Positions 47,377 through 57,277 of a stretch of 64,000 nt of DNA are shown one piece after another. Under the pieces are notes generated by a model. That model ran no database searches, had not been told where the DNA came from, and saw nothing but the letters and a program-made list of their open reading frames with translations. This DNA is from Saussurea involucrata. Taxonomy: Eukaryota; Streptophyta; Magnoliopsida; Asterales; Asteraceae. The position numbers were made by a program, and so were the translations under genes. The stretch is from assembly GCA_033807775.1 (NCBI GenBank), contig CM066313.1, positions 64,650,484-64,714,483 of the forward strand, read 5' to 3'. Positions within the stretch are counted from its first letter, which is position 1. Each line of letters starts with the position of its first letter.

Positions 47377-49350
47377 ATGGCAAGAACCAAGAGAATGAAC
47401 ACCAACCCTGATGCACTCACACGTGCGGCCGTCCGCCGCAGGACCGCCGAGGAACAACCACCGGAAGCCGTCACCGGTGACCTGAACGAACCGCCACCGG
47501 TCTCCGGCGAAAACCCGATCATCTCCGGTGCGGCCGACGAGGGTTCTTCAAAGCACGAAAGCCCAAAGGCTACTTCATCATCGCAAGTCTCAGACAACAG
47601 TATCACCCATTTCGAGGCCGAGACACTTCTAGCCGAAGAAGAAGAGAGGCGGTTAGCAGAGGAGTTCAAACAGAAAATGGAAGCCATTAGAAAAAGAAAG
47701 GAAGAGGTCGAGAGGAGGCGTCGAGAGGAAGAAGAAAGAATCAGAAAGGAAGAAGAGGAAAAGCGAATGGAAGAAGAAAGGCTGAAGGCTGAGAAGGAAA
47801 GGATTTTTGAGAAAGAAAGGAAAAGGGCTGAGGCAGAGATTTTTGCTGAAGAAGTGGAATTTCAGAGGAAGGTTGATGATGACTATCAGGAACAATACCG
47901 CAAGCTTGGGGATAGTGTTGAAAGAGAGACAGTGAGGATGACTGCCCACAGTGGGGAGAACCTAATTCTGCGGGCCACAAGAAGGAAAGGAGTGGTCACC
48001 CGGTCTGCGGTGACCAAAGCTCTGAAACAACCGACAAAAAGGCCGGCAAAACAACCGTCAAAGAAAGGTACAAGTCTTCAGCCCTCTTTAAGTTCATCTT
48101 CTGTTGAGATTGATGTTGGGGATGACCAAGTTCAAACCAAAAACCCACATCAATCCACAGTGGGCACTGCGCATGCCCCCAGTGGGGTGCCCAGGCAGTT
48201 CACCACTCCGGAGGTGGCTGCCCACTATGAGTGCATTGCTACACAGAAACTGAAGTTAGAGAGGGGTTTCGACCCTGAGTTTGTTGAGGCCAACCCATTT
48301 GTTAAGAATAGGATTGTAGCGCAAGACTGGTCGATTTTAGCTGAAGCCAATCGACGCGCGAATGCCTCGTTAGTGCATGAATTTTACGCCGAGGCCTCTC
48401 AAGCAAAGGATCCCACTGTGGTAGTTCGGGGTAAGCAAGTAAGCTATACTCCAGGAGCGATTAACCGGGTATTAGGAAGAAGGAGCCCGGCTGTGTGTGA
48501 GTTTGCCCAGTTTTTAAAGAAAATGACCCCGACGGACGAGGATCTTGTCTTGCGCGAAATAGCAGTCGAGGGGAAGCCGTGGAATAAAGACGGCCAGAGA
48601 AGGTGCCTAAACGCTAGCTCCCTCACTACCGAGGCCGCTGTTTGGTTCCAATTTCTCCGGGCCTCTGTGTCCCCAACATCGCACGATACCACATTGTATA
48701 TGCATAAATGTGCTTTGTTGTACTGCCTCCTCACTGGACGAAAGATCAACGTCGGAATTGTTATGCATGCGGCCATAGATCAAGCTCGAAACAGAAAGAA
48801 GGTAGTCTTGCCCCTTCCTTGCCTCGTTACGTTACTAATGATAGACGCAGGTGTACCCTCGGCGGTGGAGGATCAGTGGTTTAACTCCACGAGCAACATC
48901 AACGCACAAACCATCCGCAAGATGGGAAGGTACGTCGCCACTCCTCCAGCTGAACAAACAGAAGATATCCCCACAGTGGGGACTGTTCACCCCACTGTGA
49001 CCATTGCTGAGGAGCATGTTGTGAGAACGCCGCGTACACCACTCCATTCAACCGAGGCCGGATCATCAAGCAACCAAATGGGAGAGATTTTGGCAGCTTT
49101 GAAGAAGCTCACATACAGGATCGAGTTGCTGGAAAGTGAGCAGCGATATCAGAACCGGGCCACGCAGAAATTTTGGATGTATACAAGAGATCGGGATGAG
49201 GTGACGGGCCTGATGATGAAAGAGGACAACCCAATGCTAGCTGCTCAGCTCCCAGATTTTCCTGAGGATATTTGCCCAACCAATGCCAGTGATGACGAGT
49301 TTGAAGAGGATGACGCCGCCAGTTCACCAGATGCCACCCCAACCTCCTGA
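47377..49350 (+). CDS. Athila-2 second ORF (env-position protein, function unknown)
   Basis: An open frame of 657 codons starts at 47377 (MARTKRMN), the start that matches the Athila-1 counterpart; an upstream in-frame Met at 47287 lies in CT-rich leader. Layout: residues 1-80 low-complexity; about 85-185 a long Glu/Arg-rich helix, very likely a coiled coil; about 210-250 basic; about 315-510 a globular domain shared with Athila-1 (KLERGFDPEFVE, VRGKQVSYTPGAINRVL, TTEAAVWFQFLRASVSPTSHD). This domain resembles the putative plant transposon protein domain seen in many plant repeat proteins. The tail is acidic. I see no signal peptide or transmembrane helix, so an envelope role is not supported by sequence. 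Preservation suggests recent activity. Confidence 0.82.
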   Translation: MARTKRMNTNPDALTRAAVRRRTAEEQPPEAVTGDLNEPPPVSGENPIISGAADEGSSKHESPKATSSSQVSDNSITHFEAETLLAEEEERRLAEEFKQKMEAIRKRKEEVERRRREEEERIRKEEEEKRMEEERLKAEKERIFEKERKRAEAEIFAEEVEFQRKVDDDYQEQYRKLGDSVERETVRMTAHSGENLILRATRRKGVVTRSAVTKALKQPTKRPAKQPSKKGTSLQPSLSSSSVEIDVGDDQVQTKNPHQSTVGTAHAPSGVPRQFTTPEVAAHYECIATQKLKLERGFDPEFVEANPFVKNRIVAQDWSILAEANRRANASLVHEFYAEASQAKDPTVVVRGKQVSYTPGAINRVLGRRSPAVCEFAQFLKKMTPTDEDLVLREIAVEGKPWNKDGQRRCLNASSLTTEAAVWFQFLRASVSPTSHDTTLYMHKCALLYCLLTGRKINVGIVMHAAIDQARNRKKVVLPLPCLVTLLMIDAGVPSAVEDQWFNSTSNINAQTIRKMGRYVATPPAEQTEDIPTVGTVHPTVTIAEEHVVRTPRTPLHSTEAGSSSNQMGEILAALKKLTYRIELLESEQRYQNRATQKFWMYTRDRDEVTGLMMKEDNPMLAAQLPDFPEDICPTNASDDEFEEDDAASSPDATPTS

Positions 49351-50390
49351 ATGGTTTGTTAAAACAATGGTTTATCTCGTTTGCTCCTAAAACAATCTTA
49401 ATTTCTGTTTATTTTATATTTTGTGCGTATGGCTAGGCTTTGACAATGTTTGCTACATATTTCTTTTTGGCATTTTAATGCATGAAAATCCTACCACTGG
49501 GTAGGTACTTTTGGGTACTAACGTATTTGTTGTTTGATTGCTTGTTTGATCTCGTTTCCATCTTAAGGTACAACTTTCGGCTTCCGACTTAAAAAGGTCC
49601 CTTTTGTAAGTACGAATCTCAACTTGATACCATGAAATGATATAGGCCATTTTTTCGCATCTAAACACGACCCTTTTTGTACCCCAAACCACCACCTTTG
49701 TTCGTTATTTCTATGTCACAGTGGGGACACTGTGAGATCTTAAGTTTGAGGTGGGGAGTTCCAGAGTGACTTCCAGTTTCCTCACAGTGGGGACACTGTG
49801 AAGTCCAAGTTTGAGGTGGGTAAGCCGTACCCCCCTCCCAAAAAAAAAGAGAAAATACAAAAATACAAAAGAAAAACGGAGTGTCACTAACAAAAATGAT
49901 GGTGTGCCTTTTCTGGACCATCAAAGTGCTCACTCCCAGAAAAAGATGGTGTGCCTATTCTGGACCATCAGAATACCCACTCTCACAAAAAAATAGCCAT
50001 ACTCCTTATTCCCAAATAAAGCCTGAAAGTGTACGTACTTATCATAGCAAAATACTAAACACCCACTTCTTGAAATAAAAATCTCAAAGCGAGATCTTCG
50101 GTCCATGTTTGGAAATTTTTGCCAAAACCCTTGGGAAAAGATTCAAAGCCATAAACCCTTCAAACCCAAGAAAGCCCTATTGATCAAAAGGTAAACAAGG
50201 GAAAGGTTTCGTCAAACACAAAAGTGAAATTTTCAAGTTTGGAACCGAAGGAAGTATCGAAGGAAGGAGATCAACGCCCATTCAAGTCAAGAAGTATGTA
50301 AGTCCCTCAAAGATCTTTTATGCATTGCGTTTCATTTTATTTCTTTCTTTTTATTACTTGGGGACAAGTAATGATTTAAGTTTGAGGTTG
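49351..50390 (+). other. Athila-2 3' non-coding region and polypurine tract
   Basis: It holds two copies of CACAGTGGGGACACTGTG (49717-49734 and 49783-49800), each followed by an AAGTTTGAGGTGGG-like word. Further right are two near-copies of a GATGGTGTGCCT...CTGGACCATCA block (about 49898-49924 and 49945-49971). The region ends in TTTAAGTTTGAGGTTG (50375-50390), the tract directly before the 3' LTR. Confidence 0.7.
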
Positions 50391-51970
50391 TGATAACTCT
50401 ATTTTTAGAGTTATTATTTCCATTTATTTCCCACTTTATTTTGTCAATTTTAGCCATTTCACTTCTAAAAACCCCCATTCTTGGTATGATTTACGAAAAC
50501 GAGCAAAAGGAGTGAACCATGGTCTTTAATAAATTATTTGGGGAAGTTTTGGGTGTTTTCTCGATTTTTCATCCGCAGTGACGTATACAGTGCCCACTCC
50601 GGTTCCCCACTCTTCGAGCAGAACAAAAAGAAAAGAAAAAGAAACTTTTAGTTGGAATCTAATTTTCTGGAGGAGGAAGGTTCATTTGGCAGAGAAATGG
50701 CTGGAGAAGTACAAGGTAGTTCTCATTGAAGATAGCATCAAGTACACCCCTTTGTACTTGCAAAAGTTGACTTCTAAAAGACCATTGGGTAATAAGAGCT
50801 ATACATGGAGGATTGAAGCATTACCCTATGGGCTGATTTCAGCATTGCCCTGCAGTCCTTACACCTTGGAAAACCCTTTTTGTGTAAAGACCAACACCTC
50901 CTCCTTAGTATAAAAAGGGGTGTTGGGTCTCATTTATTACAATCCATCTATCTTGCAATTTATCTAGCATTTTCTTTAAGTTGTAAGCTTTCATTTACTG
51001 CAGTAACTTAGCATTTAATTTCAGTAATTTATTTTCTGTTGTAGTTCGAAATACACAGTGCAGGGACGACTTCTTGTTCCCCACTGTGGGCAGTTAATTT
51101 AAATCACTTTTAGTTTTATTATGTGCAAATCTTCATCTCTTGTTTTCTTTACTTCAGAAATGTTAGGCTAAACATCCTTTGGGATGTAGGAAGGAGAAGT
51201 ACCTGGATTTTATCAAAAATGCTTGAGTAATCTTTATACTTAGAATATTTGTTGTTTTGGTATTTCATTCTCGATATTTACCCAAGGATGCGAACAAGCC
51301 GATCACTTGCAAGGATCTAAAGTCTAGTTCTTAACTTAGAAATGAGTAGAACGCAGTGACACGAGCTTGAATGATGCTAGGGGATTCGAAAGAATTCTTT
51401 TGACACTTACGAAAGTGAGGTCGGCACAGTGAGCTAATCTCTGCCCACTGGAGTAGTAGGCAAGCTAATTTGTGTATTAAAAACACTTAGAGTATTTGTC
51501 TCTACACATTCCATCGAGGCCTGAAAAGGTCCACTTAGAGATTACCATTGACAAAACAACAAGTACTAAGAGTATGGGATTTTTATCTAACGATGTGAGT
51601 ATTTTGTAACCGGGCTTTTCTAGCGAAAATGTCCACCACAAATACGAGGATCACTCTAAGGACCGAGTATTTGAGATAAAATTTAGGGAAAATCTAACCT
51701 ACATTCCTCCTTTTTAACATTTAGTAAATCGTTGCAAGAAGCTATTTTACCAAACCAAACCAAAGTTTTATTTTCCTCTCTAGTTGAAACTTGTAAAAGG
51801 AGCTCATGAGAACCGTATTGTCTTGATTGTCCAGTCTCTGTGGATTCGATTCTGGTATTTTACCAACTATTACTTGCTGTGACGATCATAGTGGACAGTG
51901 TACACTTGCACTTCCCACTGTGGATAGTTTGCAACCCACTGCGATTAAAACACATATTTCGCACGTGACA
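50391..51970 (+). repeat. Athila-2 3' LTR
   Basis: The LTR is 1,580 bp from TGATAACTC to CACGTGACA, almost identical to 39776-41355. It carries a TATA box at 50909-50916 and palindrome sites at 51079-51090 and 51914-51923. Confidence 0.92.
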
Positions 51971-51975
51971 ATAGC

Positions 51976-51990
51976 CCTTCGGGACCAACA
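51976..51990 (+). repeat. SIRE 3' LTR, right tip
   Basis: CCTTCGGGACCAACA completes the SIRE LTR after the duplicated target ATAGC (51971-51975). It is followed by the outer TSD TATCA. Confidence 0.92.
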
Positions 51991-53769
51991 TATCACCACC
52001 CACAATACCCATTACCATTCCTCCTATCCACCTTAGAACTAACCCTAACAACCCATTTGGAGATTTCATTAACCCTCACTATCTCCAAACCCTAACCACC
52101 CCACCACCACAATCAACCCCTCTAAAACCCCTTTTCATCACAGCCCCACCTTCAGTATCTACCACCATCGCCATTGACCCCAAATCACAACCCTCATCTT
52201 CCAAATCAAAACCCTTTGATTTAAATGAGAAAGGGGATTTGGAGGATGAAAACCTTGGTGAGGACCTCTGGTTTGATTTTGAAGGAACACAGCCACAGCA
52301 AAATACTCCCCTTACCCATTTGAGAACCCTCTGAGCCTAGAAACAACCATTGACCCAAACCCCACAAAGCTCGATTCTGCCCACAGTGAGCAATTGATAC
52401 CCACAGCGGGCACGAGTACCACATCGGGGAATGCTGAAAAATAGCCACAACAGGTCCTTCTGAGCAACAAACTGCAATTGGAATCCCACCATCGGATTCC
52501 AGTTCCTCCGAGGACTCCTCTTCGAAATCTGATGAACCATCACCGCCACCAAAAAAAGCAAAGAAAGTCGCGGCTTCTGGCAGCGATTTCGAAGAGAAGA
52601 TCAAAGATGATGATAAGGGAAAGAAACCCGTCGTGGCACGCCGTCCACGCAGAAACTCTCGCAAGAAACTGATCACTACTGTCGATGACGCATTGGTAAA
52701 AGCAAGGTATGAGCTTATCAAGAAACAAAAAATCTTGCTAGAACGAGCTTTTGATCCTGCGTTAGTTAATACTATGGCACATGTAAAGCATCATCTGTTT
52801 GCAATGCATTGGGAGAAATTAATATCGATCCCATGCAAAGCAAACGAAACATGGGTTGCCGAATTTTTCGCGGCTGCTGCGTTTGCCAACCACAGCCCCT
52901 TGCGGCTTCGTGGACGGGTAGTTGATTGGTCCGGGCCTGCGATAAATAAAGCTTTAAAACTTGTGGCCCCGTTTGTGTGTTCGTATAATTAACGTTCCAA
53001 GAAATTGCTCATTGTTTCGGACGAGGAGATAGCTGCCATGTTGGCACGTCCGGGTTGTGGTTGGTCCCTGGATAACAACCGCTCTATGATACGGGCCAAT
53101 CACCTCACGGAAGAGGCGGCCATTTGGTTTCAGTTTTTAAGACACAACTTAATTCCCACAGCCCACGACGGGACAGTTTCCTATGACCGATGTATTCTGC
53201 TTTACTGTGTTCTTAAGGAGTGCCCGGTCGATCTCGGGCCGATTGCTCATGAGGTGATAGCTAAGGCAGCCACACGGGTACAAAGTCGACTACTTTTTCC
53301 AGGTTTGATCACCAAGCTTTGTGCCGAGGCCCGTGTTCCAACATATAAACATGATTTGATAACGTTTGGTCAAGCCCATTTAAATAACGACACCATCGCA
53401 TGCCGGAAAAGTGCAACCCGAACCCCTATTATTTTGCAGGAACCAGTCGCACCTCCACAGCCTTAGAGACACGATCGTGCTGTTCCTCCGCGTCCACCGC
53501 AACAGCAGTCCGCCACCACATATTCCACGTACGCAGGCTATGGCACGGTCGAATGGTTAGCGGCCTTGGTGTTGGAAAAAGAAGAGGCGAATCAAACATC
53601 CAAACAGATCCTTGCCAAGCTCAGTGCCCTTGAAGAACGCGTTGCACGATTAGAGGGTGGATCCACATCTGCTTCTGCTCCACTAGTTGACGACGATGAA
53701 CGTCCGCCAGGATTTCCAACAGGGTCTGTGCCCACGGATCCTCACAGTGGGCAGCAGGCTCCGAAAAAT
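51991..53769 (+). pseudogene. Athila-1 second ORF, C-terminal part
   Basis: It continues in frame from 10788 after the duplicated TATCA. It is Pro-rich at first, then broken by TGA and TAG near 52332-52345 and TAG near 52443. A basic segment follows (RRPRRNSRKK near 52640) and then the same globular domain as in Athila-2 (LLERAFDPALVN near 52738, LTEEAAIWFQFLRHNLIPTAHD near 53104). A TAA at 52990 and TAG near 53464 interrupt it. A helical tail (KEEANQTSKQILAKLSALEERVARLEGG) ends at TAG 53767-53769. Similarity to Athila-2 is strong only in the globular domain and tail. Confidence 0.82.
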
Positions 53770-54039
53770 TAGCTTTTGGTTCATCATCATCCTTTTAAAC
53801 ATTATTACTCTTATCTGTTCTTTTGGGTTTGTCTGTGCCCACGGATCCTCACAAAGTAGAAACATTAAGCAAGTAGAAACATTGCACAATAAGTAATCAT
53901 GAATCATCACTATTATATTTAAGGTTAGAACTTAGAAGTAGGTCTAAGCAAATACTTATTAGGATTGAAGTAGAAGGTGGTCTTGAGATTGAAAAGTAAA
54001 TAGGGAAAGTCGTAGTCCTCATGATGGAGCAGTGGAGAC
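53770..54039. other. Unassigned DNA at the broken 3' end of Athila-1
   Basis: No Athila LTR follows the second ORF. A 22-bp stretch of the ORF (53725-53746) is repeated exactly at 53832-53853, 107 bp on, then the sequence is AT-rich and unrecognised. It could be flanking host DNA or the remains of Athila-1. Confidence 0.5.
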
Positions 54040-54042
54040 TTA

Positions 54043-54072
54043 GGGGCCGTTTACAAAACGCTTACCCGGATA
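54043..54072 (+). mobile_element. Terminal 30 bp of a PIF/Harbinger element (Harbinger-1)
   Basis: GGGGCCGTTTACAAAACGC follows a TTA at 54040-54042. It closely matches the left end of the complete element at 59498 (GGGGCCGTTTACCAACTC, also after TTA). The CACTA end begins directly after it, so the rest should lie beyond the right edge. Confidence 0.65.
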
Positions 54073-54089
54073 CACTACTACAAAAGCAT

Positions 54090-54950
54090 GTATCTTCGAC
54101 GGAATTTTCGACGAAACTGGGCCGTCAAATATTTTCGACGGATTTTAGACGACTTTGCGATAGAAAGTAAAAAAATAAGTTTTATTAAATTTGTGATGGA
54201 TTTGTGAGAGATTTTCAACAGATTTTCTCTAAGAAATGGTCCGTCGAAAATCCTTCAAGGAATTCCCTCGATTATCTGTCGAAAATGATTCAAATAATTT
54301 AAAAAATAATTATTTTAAAATCGTTGAAAATCCGTCGAAGAATTCCGTTAAAAATCCGTCGAAAACTGTTTAAAAAGGATTAACATTTAATTATTTCTTT
54401 TCTATCGAAAATCCGTCGAAGAATTCCGTTAAAAATCCGTCGCAGACTGTTTAAAAAAATTAAAATATAAGTATTTGTTTTCCATCGAACACGGAATATC
54501 CGTCGAAGAAGTTTCGTTAGAATTCCGTCGAAAACTTTAAAAAAAATTAAAATATAACCTTCTGTTTTCCATCGAAAATCCGTCGAAGGGTTCCGTAAAA
54601 CATACGTCGAAAACTGTTTAAAAAATTAAAATATAAGTATTTGTTTTCCATCGAAAATCCGTCGAAGAAGTTCCGTCAAAATTCCGTCGAAAACGTTTTA
54701 AAAAAATTAAAATATAACCTTTTGTTTTCCATCGAAAATCAGTCGAAGAAGTTCCGTCAAAATTCCGTCGAAAACGTTTTAAAAAATTAAAATATAACCT
54801 TTTGTTTTCCATCGAAAATCCGTCGAAGAAGTTCTGTCAAAATTTCCGTCGAAAACGTTTTAAAAAAATTAACATATAACCTTTTGTTTTCCATCGAAAA
54901 TCCGTCGAAGAAGTTTCATCAAAATTCCGTCGAAAACAGTTAAAAGAAAT
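54090..54950. repeat. CACTA subterminal repeats
   Basis: Short words such as TCCGTCGAAAA, GACGGA and TTCCGTCGAAAAC recur dozens of times. From about 54480 they form a tandem array of roughly 80-bp units (starts near 54480, 54562, 54643, 54724, 54806 and 54886), each with TTTTCCATCGAAAATC. Such arrays are the usual binding sites of CACTA transposition proteins. Confidence 0.85.
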
Positions 54951-55025
54951 CTGGTGAAGACTAAACATATTTTATTTAAAAAATTAAATAAAACAAAAAC
55001 CCTAAATTATTTCAGTCGTCCCTGA

Positions 55026-56057
55026 GAGCATCCCCAATGGGAGGTTTATAATCCCACGTGGAGTTTAAAGAACCGGTTCATCTATTCCCATACCATTGAG
55101 AGTAAAAGCGTTTTTTGCCACCTCAATGGAGCGGTCCTTAAAGAGGAACCGCTCCTTGACACTTCAAATATGGGTCCCACAATTTCTTTTATAATTAAAT
55201 AATCAATTCATGTATTAGGTGATACATTTAGAACTTGAGACGGTGAGGTTATCCATTTTTTAAATATATAATTAATTTCATAAAATAATGTAATATAATG
55301 AAATGGTGGGTCATACAAGTAAGTATTTTTTAAAAATAAATTAATTTGTAAATTTATTATTATATATTTTTTAACAAGTAAATATTTATAATTTTTATAT
55401 TTTTGATGATGGCATTATAGTAATTTTTAATTACTATTAGTTTTTAATTTATGTCTTTTAATTATAATAAGTAAATGTTAATTATTGTAGTTTTTTATCA
55501 TATAAGTCATGAACCGGTCCATGATTGGGACCGAAAGATTTATAAAATGAGTAGGAAAGAGAAAACTGATGTGACGGACAAGAAAACTGATTTGGCAATG
55601 GATGAACCTCTAACACTGTGTTCTCTAATCCGGAGAGAAAAGAAAAGAAACGAAATGGATGAAAAAAAGGGAGAGAAAAGAAAGGAAAGGAAAGTAATTT
55701 TTTCATTTGTGTTCTCGAAAGATAAAGAAAATGAAGGAAAAGAAAAGAAAGAAAATATGTTTTCGTGTTCTTGAACATGAGAGAAAGGAAAGAAAAGATG
55801 TCATTTTTACTAATATACCCTTAAAAATATATATTTTATAAGAAAATATCGGGTAATTTTGTAATTTTAATAATTTCAGTAATTTTTTTATTCGTTTCCT
55901 TCCCTTTCCTCCCACGTTTGGGAGAAAAGTTTTGGAAAGAAACTTATCATTATTTTCCTTCCGTTTCCTTTCCTTTCTCTCCTAAAAAAGTTTCGAAAAC
56001 ACGAGTTTTTTTACTTTCTCCCAATTTCCCTCCGTTTCCTCACAATTGGGGATGCTC
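55026..56057. mobile_element. TIR element of about 1 kb (GAGCATCCCCAAT ends)
   Basis: It starts GAGCATCCCCAATGG and ends ATTGGGGATGCTC, so inverted ends of at least 13 bp, with TGA on both sides (55023-55025 and 56058-56060). The interior is AT- and purine-rich, lacks a transposase and may hold a second nested fragment (about 55610-56030, GGAGAGAAAAGAAAAG...). The family is uncertain. Confidence 0.6.
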
Positions 56058-56339
56058 TGAAGTCTCTTCACGTTGGTGCTACAACTCTGTAATTCCACTA
56101 GCCTCCATCTCCACCAGCCTTCATCTAGCATGTTATTTCCACCGGTCGCCGTCGTCTTCTCTGTCGCCGCCTCCGTTGCTTCCATCTCCGGCCACCAACG
56201 CAAGCAGGTGCATTTCTTTAACCACATTTTGCTTTGAATTTTGATTTTGCAGATCAGTTGTGATTTTGCAACCCAAATTGGATATTGATATTGTAGATCT
56301 ATTTCAGTTTCGACTTTGCAGCTCTTATCTATTTCAATT

Positions 56340-56520
56340 TCAACTTTGCAAAGTGTATATAGATTTCAGTTTCAATTTTACAAAGTGTATATCGACTTTA
56401 GTTTTGATTTGCAAAATGTGTAAACGATTTTCATTTCGATTTTGCAAGTGTATATCGATTGTAGTTTCAATTTTACAAAGTGTATATTGACTTTAGTTTA
56501 GAATTGCGAAGTATATATAC
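56340..56520. repeat. Minisatellite, period about 32-33 bp
   Basis: About five diverged copies of GTGTATATCGACTTTAGTTT followed by a TTGCAAA-like end. Apparent ORFs here reflect the repeats. Confidence 0.7.
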
Positions 56521-56965
56521 CTTTCAGATCTACAATTTCACCCCAAATCAAAATTTCTAGGGTTTATTTGATACGGTGAAATGTGATGGTTTATTTGATG
56601 CTTCATCTCTGCTCTCTCTGTGCTGTTGCTGCTCTGCTCACGGCTTCATCTCTCTGACTCGGTAAGTTAATACCTTGATGTTAACCATTAATTTATCTGG
56701 GATCATTCCTATATTAATCAAACAGAGGACATAAATAAAGTATTTTCTAATCTTTATATGTCTCCCAACATAAATATGTTGACAGGAGAGATCTAGCTAT
56801 TCTAAGTTGACTTAGGCTGGAATGAGCAACTTTTGCTTTCAACTTATATTTTTTACATCTTATTTCTCCACAAGTGCTATAAGTGTTATTTTGATGGTAC
56901 TATTTGCCTGTTAACTGCTTTTGGAATTACTAGGAAAATGTGTGTTTTGGCTAACAAGCAACTTA

Positions 56966-57274
56966 GAGGGTGTTTGGGAGTGTGTTTTAAATCTGCTTAT
57001 TGACTTATTGGCTTTTCAAAAAGTCAATAAGTTAAAAAGCTTGTTTGGCAAATGCAAAAGGACTTTTAAAACAGCTTTTTGGTTTGCCTTGGAAACGTGA
57101 TTTTCAAGAAGTCACACTTTCCTGACTTATTGACTTATTGGTCATTTTACACTTTCCTATCTCAAAAGCTAATCCAAACACTTTTTTAAAAACTCATTTT
57201 CCAAAAGCAATAAGTCAATAAGCATTTTTGGCCAAAAACACTTTTGGACTAAAAAAGCACTCCCAAACACCCTC
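56966..57274. mobile_element. Tourist-like MITE (309 bp)
   Basis: Inverted ends GAGGGTGTTTGGGAGTG and CACTCCCAAACACCCTC are perfect over 17 bp. The 3-bp TSD is TTA (56963-56965 and 57275-57277). The interior is hairpin-rich around CAATAAGTC/GACTTATTG words and has no ORF. TTA target and TIR style fit PIF/Harbinger-derived MITEs. Confidence 0.85.
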
Positions 57275-57277
57275 TTA

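Larger units (their letters stand above)
39472..51970 (+). mobile_element. Athila-2: young, nearly intact Athila retrotransposon
   Basis: A 12.5-kb insertion flanked by TSD ATAGC (39467-39471 and 51971-51975) and starting TG, ending CA. Canonical 1,580-bp LTRs are at 39776-41355 and 50391-51970, nearly identical by eye (a handful of substitutions). The insertion nevertheless begins 304 bp before the canonical 5' LTR. It contains an Athila-type primer-binding site, gag-pol with one frameshift and an open second ORF. The element is rich in the palindrome CCCACAGTGGG and its variants. Confidence 0.93.
10789..51990 (+). mobile_element. SIRE/Maximus-type Ty1/copia retrotransposon carrying three nested insertions
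   Basis: Terminal repeats start TGTTGATCC and end GGGACCAACA, flanked by the 5-bp TSD TATCA (10784-10788 and 51991-51995). The order is gag, protease, integrase, RT, RNase H, then a long extra 3' ORF, as in the SIRE lineage. After removing element A (12447-21207), element B (28074-34993) and Athila-2 (39472-51970), the element is about 13 kb. The primer-binding site follows the 5' LTR and the polypurine tract AAATAGGGGGAGAT precedes the 3' LTR. Several stops and frameshifts inactivate it. Confidence 0.92.

Noticed and set aside
54120..54960. Regular repeats that might be taken for a CRISPR-like or satellite array
   Set aside because: They adjoin a CACTACTACAAAA tip, are AT-rich and diverged, and have no unique spacers of constant length. 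They are CACTA subterminal repeats.
55475..55780. Lys/Glu-rich ORF in the 1-kb TIR element
   Set aside because: It reflects GAAAAGAAAG-type purine repeats and has no recognisable protein feature.
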